Assembly (NCBI GenBank): GCA_937988885.1 | Contig: CALKHR010000130.1 | Location: forward strand, 1-46,736 | From: an uncultured Roseiflexaceae bacterium | GTDB taxonomy: Bacteria; Chloroflexota; Chloroflexia; Chloroflexales; Roseiflexaceae | Reading direction: 5' to 3' | Length of the DNA stretch: 46,736 nt | Part shown: positions 43,916 to 46,736 of the stretch, one piece after another | How the letters are laid out: each line of letters starts with the position of its first letter | Position numbering within the stretch: the first letter of the stretch is position 1 | The notes under the pieces: model-generated | Seen by the model: only the letters and a program-made list of their open reading frames with translations | What the model was told of the DNA's origin: nothing | Databases searched by the model: none | Translations under genes and position numbers: made by a program

Positions 43916-44151
43916 ACGAGGTACGCATCACGATCAACGGCCAAGAGGTGCGGGTCGCATCCGGCAGCGTGTTGGCGGCGGCGATTATGCAGGTCTTGGG
44001 CTACACGCGTCACTCGGTGAGCGCCGAGCGCCGCGCGCCCCTGTGCGGCATGGGTGTGTGCCACGAGTGCCGCGTAACGATCAACGGCCAGGCGCAGCGC
44101 TTGAGTTGCCAGACGCTCTGTGAAGACGATATGCACGTGGTGGTGAGCTAA
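43912..44151 (+). CDS. D-hydroxyproline dehydrogenase, small [2Fe-2S] subunit
   Basis: 79 residues. C45, C50, C53 and C66 match the C-x4-C-x2-C-x12-C pattern of plant-type [2Fe-2S] domains (Fer2_4 family), and RITINGQ...SVLAAAIMQ is the typical N-terminal part. It should pass electrons between the two FAD-containing subunits. Its ATG overlaps the stop of the FAD subunit gene (ATGA) and its own stop shares a base with the next ATG (TAATG), so the three subunits are made together. Confidence 0.88.
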   Translation: MNEVRITINGQEVRVASGSVLAAAIMQVLGYTRHSVSAERRAPLCGMGVCHECRVTINGQAQRLSCQTLCEDDMHVVVS

Positions 44152-45467
44152 TGAAGCGTTTGGAATGCCAGATCGCGGTGGTGGGCGCTGGCCCCGCTGG
44201 CTTGGCGGCGGCCACCACTGCTGCCGAACAGGCCGCCGATGTATTACTGCTCGACGATAACGTGCTGGCGGGTGGTCAGATTTGGCGCGGTGGTGCGGCT
44301 CACGCGCCGTCGGGGGCGCGCCAGTGGTTCGAGCGGACCGAGCGTGCTGGGCGGGCGGGCCGTCTGCGGCACCTGCAGGGCGCGCGGGTGCTCGGGCCGT
44401 GCGGCCCCGACACGCTGCTGGTCGAGACGTTCAACGATGCGTATGAAATGCATTACGAGCAACTGATTTTGGCGACAGGCGCTCGTGAGTGGATGCTGCC
44501 CTTTCCTGGCTGGACGCTGCCCGGCGTGATGGGCGCGGGCGGCTTGCAGGCGCTGGTCAAGGGCGGCCTGCCGATCGCTGGTGCCCGTGTGGTGGTGGCG
44601 GGCAGCGGTCCGCTGTTGCTGGCGGTGGCGGCCTATCTGCGGCAGCACGGCGCGCGGATCGTCGTGGTGGCCGAGCAGACGCCATTGGTAAAGTTGGCGG
44701 CCTTCGGGGCGCGCATGCTCGGTTCGCCAGCGAAAGCGGCCCAGGCTGCCGAGCTTGCGTGGGCGCTGCGTGGCGTGCGGGTACGTAGCGGTTGTTGGAT
44801 CACCGCTGCGCAGGGCAGTGATGCAGTCGAAAGTGTGACGCTGCGGCAGGGGCAGCGCGAGTGGCAGGAAGTGTGCGATTACGTGGCCTGTGGCTTTGGG
44901 CTGCTGCCGAATAACGAACTCGCGGCTGCGCTGGGCTGCGCGCTTGAGCGGGGTGCGGTGCAGGTCGATGTTGCGATGCGCAGCAGCGTGCCGAATGTGT
45001 ACGCGGTGGGCGAGTTGAACGGGATCGGCGGCGTGGACTTGGCGCTGCTGGAGGGTCAGATCGCAGGGCTTGTTGCGGCGGGCGCTGCGGATCAGGCGCA
45101 GCAACTGCAGGCGCAGCACCGTCGCGAGCGCGCGTTACGGGCAGTGCTGGCCGATGTGTTTGCGCTGCGTCCCGAGGTGCGTGCGCTGGCTGCTCCCGAC
45201 ACGATCGTCTGCCGTTGCGAGGATGTGCCGTTGAGCGCGCTAGCTCAGCACGACGGTTGGCGCAGCGCAAAGCTCCAGACGCGCTGCGGGATGGGCGCGT
45301 GCCAAGGCCGAATCTGCGGCGGCGCGACTGAGGCGTTGTTTGGCTGGACGGTCGATTCGGTGCGTTTACCGCTGAGCGCGGCCCGGCTCGGCAGCCTGAT
45401 GGGCCAACCCGCTCCCGCCGATGCTCCTCAGGAGACGAACGATCGAACGATAGTTGATGTGCGCTAG
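44151..45467 (+). CDS. D-hydroxyproline dehydrogenase, large FAD/NAD(P)-binding subunit with BFD-like [2Fe-2S] tail
   Basis: 438 residues. Two Rossmann motifs: VVGAGPAGLAAATTAAEQ at the N-terminus and VVVAGSGPLLLAVAAYLRQ in the middle; GELNGIGGVDLALLEGQIAG binds FAD. The last 90 residues hold CRCEDV and RCGMGACQGRICGG, a BFD-like [2Fe-2S] domain. This is the large subunit of the SoxA/HcnB/OoxA-like dehydrogenase family. Its acceptor is probably the respiratory chain rather than oxygen. A short gap of 51 bp leads to the deaminase. Confidence 0.87.
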   Translation: MKRLECQIAVVGAGPAGLAAATTAAEQAADVLLLDDNVLAGGQIWRGGAAHAPSGARQWFERTERAGRAGRLRHLQGARVLGPCGPDTLLVETFNDAYEMHYEQLILATGAREWMLPFPGWTLPGVMGAGGLQALVKGGLPIAGARVVVAGSGPLLLAVAAYLRQHGARIVVVAEQTPLVKLAAFGARMLGSPAKAAQAAELAWALRGVRVRSGCWITAAQGSDAVESVTLRQGQREWQEVCDYVACGFGLLPNNELAAALGCALERGAVQVDVAMRSSVPNVYAVGELNGIGGVDLALLEGQIAGLVAAGAADQAQQLQAQHRRERALRAVLADVFALRPEVRALAAPDTIVCRCEDVPLSALAQHDGWRSAKLQTRCGMGACQGRICGGATEALFGWTVDSVRLPLSAARLGSLMGQPAPADAPQETNDRTIVDVR

Positions 45468-45518
45468 ATGTGATTGTGTGCTGTCATTGAGGCATACCAA
45501 TGCGATAAGGAGGCTCCC

Positions 45519-46433
45519 GTGGCTGTGACATGGAATGGCGTTTTGCCGGCGATCACCACCAAATTCAACAGCGACTACAGTGTTGACTACGGCTTCTTCG
45601 CCGAGCATTGCACGTGGCTGGTCGATGCGGGCTGTGTGGGCATTGTGCCGACTGGCTCGCTAGGCGAGGGCGCGACGCTGACGGCTGAGGAGAAGGCCAA
45701 GTTGGTGGCGACGGCTGTCAAGGCGGTCGGCGACCGCGCCTCGATTGTGCCGGGCATCGCGGCGCTCTCGACGGCTGAGGCGGTGCGGATGGCGCAGGCC
45801 GCTGCTGCCGAAGGCGCGCACGGCCTGATGGTGCTGCCGCCCTACGTCTATTCGACCGATTGGCGCGAGATGAAGGCGCACGTCGGCGCGGTGATCGCCG
45901 CGACCGATCTACCCGTGATGCTCTACAACAACCCGGTGGCCTACAAGACCGATTTTCTGCCCGTGCATATTGCTGAGTTGGCCCACGAGTACGAGAATTT
46001 CGCAGCGGTGAAGGAGTCGAGCACCGATACGCGCCGCGTTCGGGCGGTCTACGAGTTGCTCGACGACCGCGTGAAGGTGCTGGTGGGCGTCGATGATGGC
46101 ATGGTTGAGGGCGTGCAGGCTGGCGCGATCGGCTGGATCGCAGGCTTGGTGGACGCGTTCCCGGTGGAGTCGGTGGCGCTATTCAACCTTGCCGTGCAGG
46201 TGCGGGATGGCAAAGGCGACCGCGCCAAGCTAGAGGCGTTGTACCGCTGGTTCCTGCCGCTGCTGCGCTTGGATACGGTGCCGAAGTTTGTGCAGTTGAT
46301 TAAGCTGGCGCAGCAGATGGTCGGGATGGGCTCGACGGTGGTGCGTCCGCCGCGCTTGGAGTTGGTGGGTGAGGAGTTGGCCGAAGCCACGCGCGTGATC
46401 GAGCATGCGCTGGCGACCCGCCCGAAGCTGTAG
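45519..46433 (+). CDS. lhpC: DapA-family 1-pyrroline-4-hydroxy-2-carboxylate deaminase (GTG start)
   Basis: About 304 residues from the GTG at 45519, with AAGGAGG 5-6 nt upstream; an ATG frame from 45474 has no such site. The (beta/alpha)8 aldolase fold shows GSLGEGATLT, LPPYVYS, Y136 in MLYNNPVA and the Schiff-base K165 in AAVKESS. In this operon it most likely converts the dehydrogenase product to 2-oxoglutarate semialdehyde; dihydrodipicolinate synthase itself is unlikely here. No semialdehyde dehydrogenase gene is seen in the window, so the last step must be encoded elsewhere. Confidence 0.87.
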   Translation: MAVTWNGVLPAITTKFNSDYSVDYGFFAEHCTWLVDAGCVGIVPTGSLGEGATLTAEEKAKLVATAVKAVGDRASIVPGIAALSTAEAVRMAQAAAAEGAHGLMVLPPYVYSTDWREMKAHVGAVIAATDLPVMLYNNPVAYKTDFLPVHIAELAHEYENFAAVKESSTDTRRVRAVYELLDDRVKVLVGVDDGMVEGVQAGAIGWIAGLVDAFPVESVALFNLAVQVRDGKGDRAKLEALYRWFLPLLRLDTVPKFVQLIKLAQQMVGMGSTVVRPPRLELVGEELAEATRVIEHALATRPKL

Positions 46434-46459
46434 TTGCTGCGACATAGCCGATCCGAACA

Positions 46460-46488
46460 CGCGGTTAGCGATTGCTAGCCGCGTTTTT
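46460..46488 (+). terminator. Terminator of the hydroxyproline operon
   Basis: CGCGGTTAGC (46460-46469), loop GATT, GCTAGCCGCG (46474-46483) with one G-U pair, then TTTTT (46484-46488). A standard intrinsic terminator 26 bp after the deaminase stop, so the operon ends here. Confidence 0.88.
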
Positions 46489-46491
46489 GTG

Positions 46492-46518
46492 TCCACAGAT
46501 TACACAGATTACGCAGAT
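46492..46518 (+). repeat. Three tandem 9-bp units (cRCAGATTa)
   Basis: CACAGATTA-CACAGATTA-CGCAGATTT directly after the terminator. This 9-bp unit is common in intergenic DNA of several bacterial phyla. No function can be stated. Confidence 0.6.
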
Positions 46519-46573
46519 TTTTGGGATGTGTTTGTTGTTCGACGCTATTCATTGCTTTCGTTGCTTCCACGTT

Positions 46574-46736
46574 GAGATCTCTCACATTCGTTCGAGATGA
46601 CAATGCTTTTCGTTGTTTTTCATTGTCATTCCAAATGGGCGCGCAGCACGAAATGAGGAATCTCGTTGCGTTGCATTGTTGTTTCATTGTCATTCTGAAC
46701 GGAGTGCGCAGCACGAAGTGAAGAATCTCGTTGTGT
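46574..46736. repeat. Short interspersed repeat cluster: one inverted and two direct copies
   Basis: Two direct copies (46621-46671 and 46685-46736) share CATTGTCATTC ... GCGCAGCACGAARTGARGAATCTCGTTGYGT. An inverted, shorter copy (46574-46605) reads GAGATCTCTCAC ... GATGACAATG. The window edge cuts the second copy or follows it directly. Such elements, resembling CATTCTGAGCGAAGCGAAGAATC repeats, are scattered in Chloroflexota and other genomes. They carry no gene; the remaining bases 46434-46736 hold nothing else I can support. Confidence 0.75.

Noticed and set aside
45474..45518. ATG at 45474 as start of the DapA-family gene
   Set aside because: The GTG at 45519 has AAGGAGG at good spacing and begins where the family fold begins; the upstream residues are not family-like.

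Overview
The window looks like a piece of chromosome from a member of the Chloroflexota (class Chloroflexia is my best guess). The clues are GC-rich coding DNA, secreted proteins with Thr/Pro linkers built from TPT-type repeats, many glycosyltransferases without any lipopolysaccharide or outer-membrane export gene, and short interspersed repeats of the kind common in these genomes. This placement is an inference from sequence style, not from a marker gene. | Positions 1-35828 (minus strand): one very long, tightly packed exopolysaccharide / surface glycan cluster. It is read from a NusG/RfaH-like antiterminator (35253-35828) down to a giant surface protein that runs off the left edge. It holds a Wzx-type flippase, a Wzy-type polymerase/ligase, a Wzz-like protein fused to a degenerate tyrosine-kinase-like domain, eight GT-A/GT-B glycosyltransferases, three GT-C-like membrane proteins, a sugar-nucleotide epimerase, a hexapeptide acyltransferase, a B12-type radical SAM enzyme, an HlyD-like lipoprotein and three secreted proteins. 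Many genes overlap by ATGA or are only a few bases apart. No initiating (priming) sugar-phosphate transferase is seen. | Positions 35829-36983: an AT-rich, gene-poor gap of about 1.15 kb. It carries several perfect inverted repeats, an ops-like element just ahead of the antiterminator gene, a good minus-strand extended -10 promoter, and on the plus strand a complete small RNA unit (promoter, about 100 nt with predicted pairing, terminator). Part of the small RNA is complementary to the leader of the antiterminator mRNA. | Positions 36984-38302 (minus): HddC-like nucleotidyltransferase and GmhA-like isomerase. With the GHMP kinase (28165-29211) and the HAD phosphatase (27482-28117) they make up all four steps from sedoheptulose 7-phosphate to a GDP-D-glycero-D-manno-heptose type sugar donor. 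| Positions 38303-46736: unrelated housekeeping and catabolic genes. They are a beta-carbonic anhydrase with a hairpin-bearing upstream region, a CNNM/CorC-type membrane protein, a PAS-AraC regulator, and a divergent hydroxyproline operon (2-epimerase, three-subunit D-hydroxyproline dehydrogenase, DapA-family deaminase) that ends in a clear terminator. The right edge carries short interspersed repeats.
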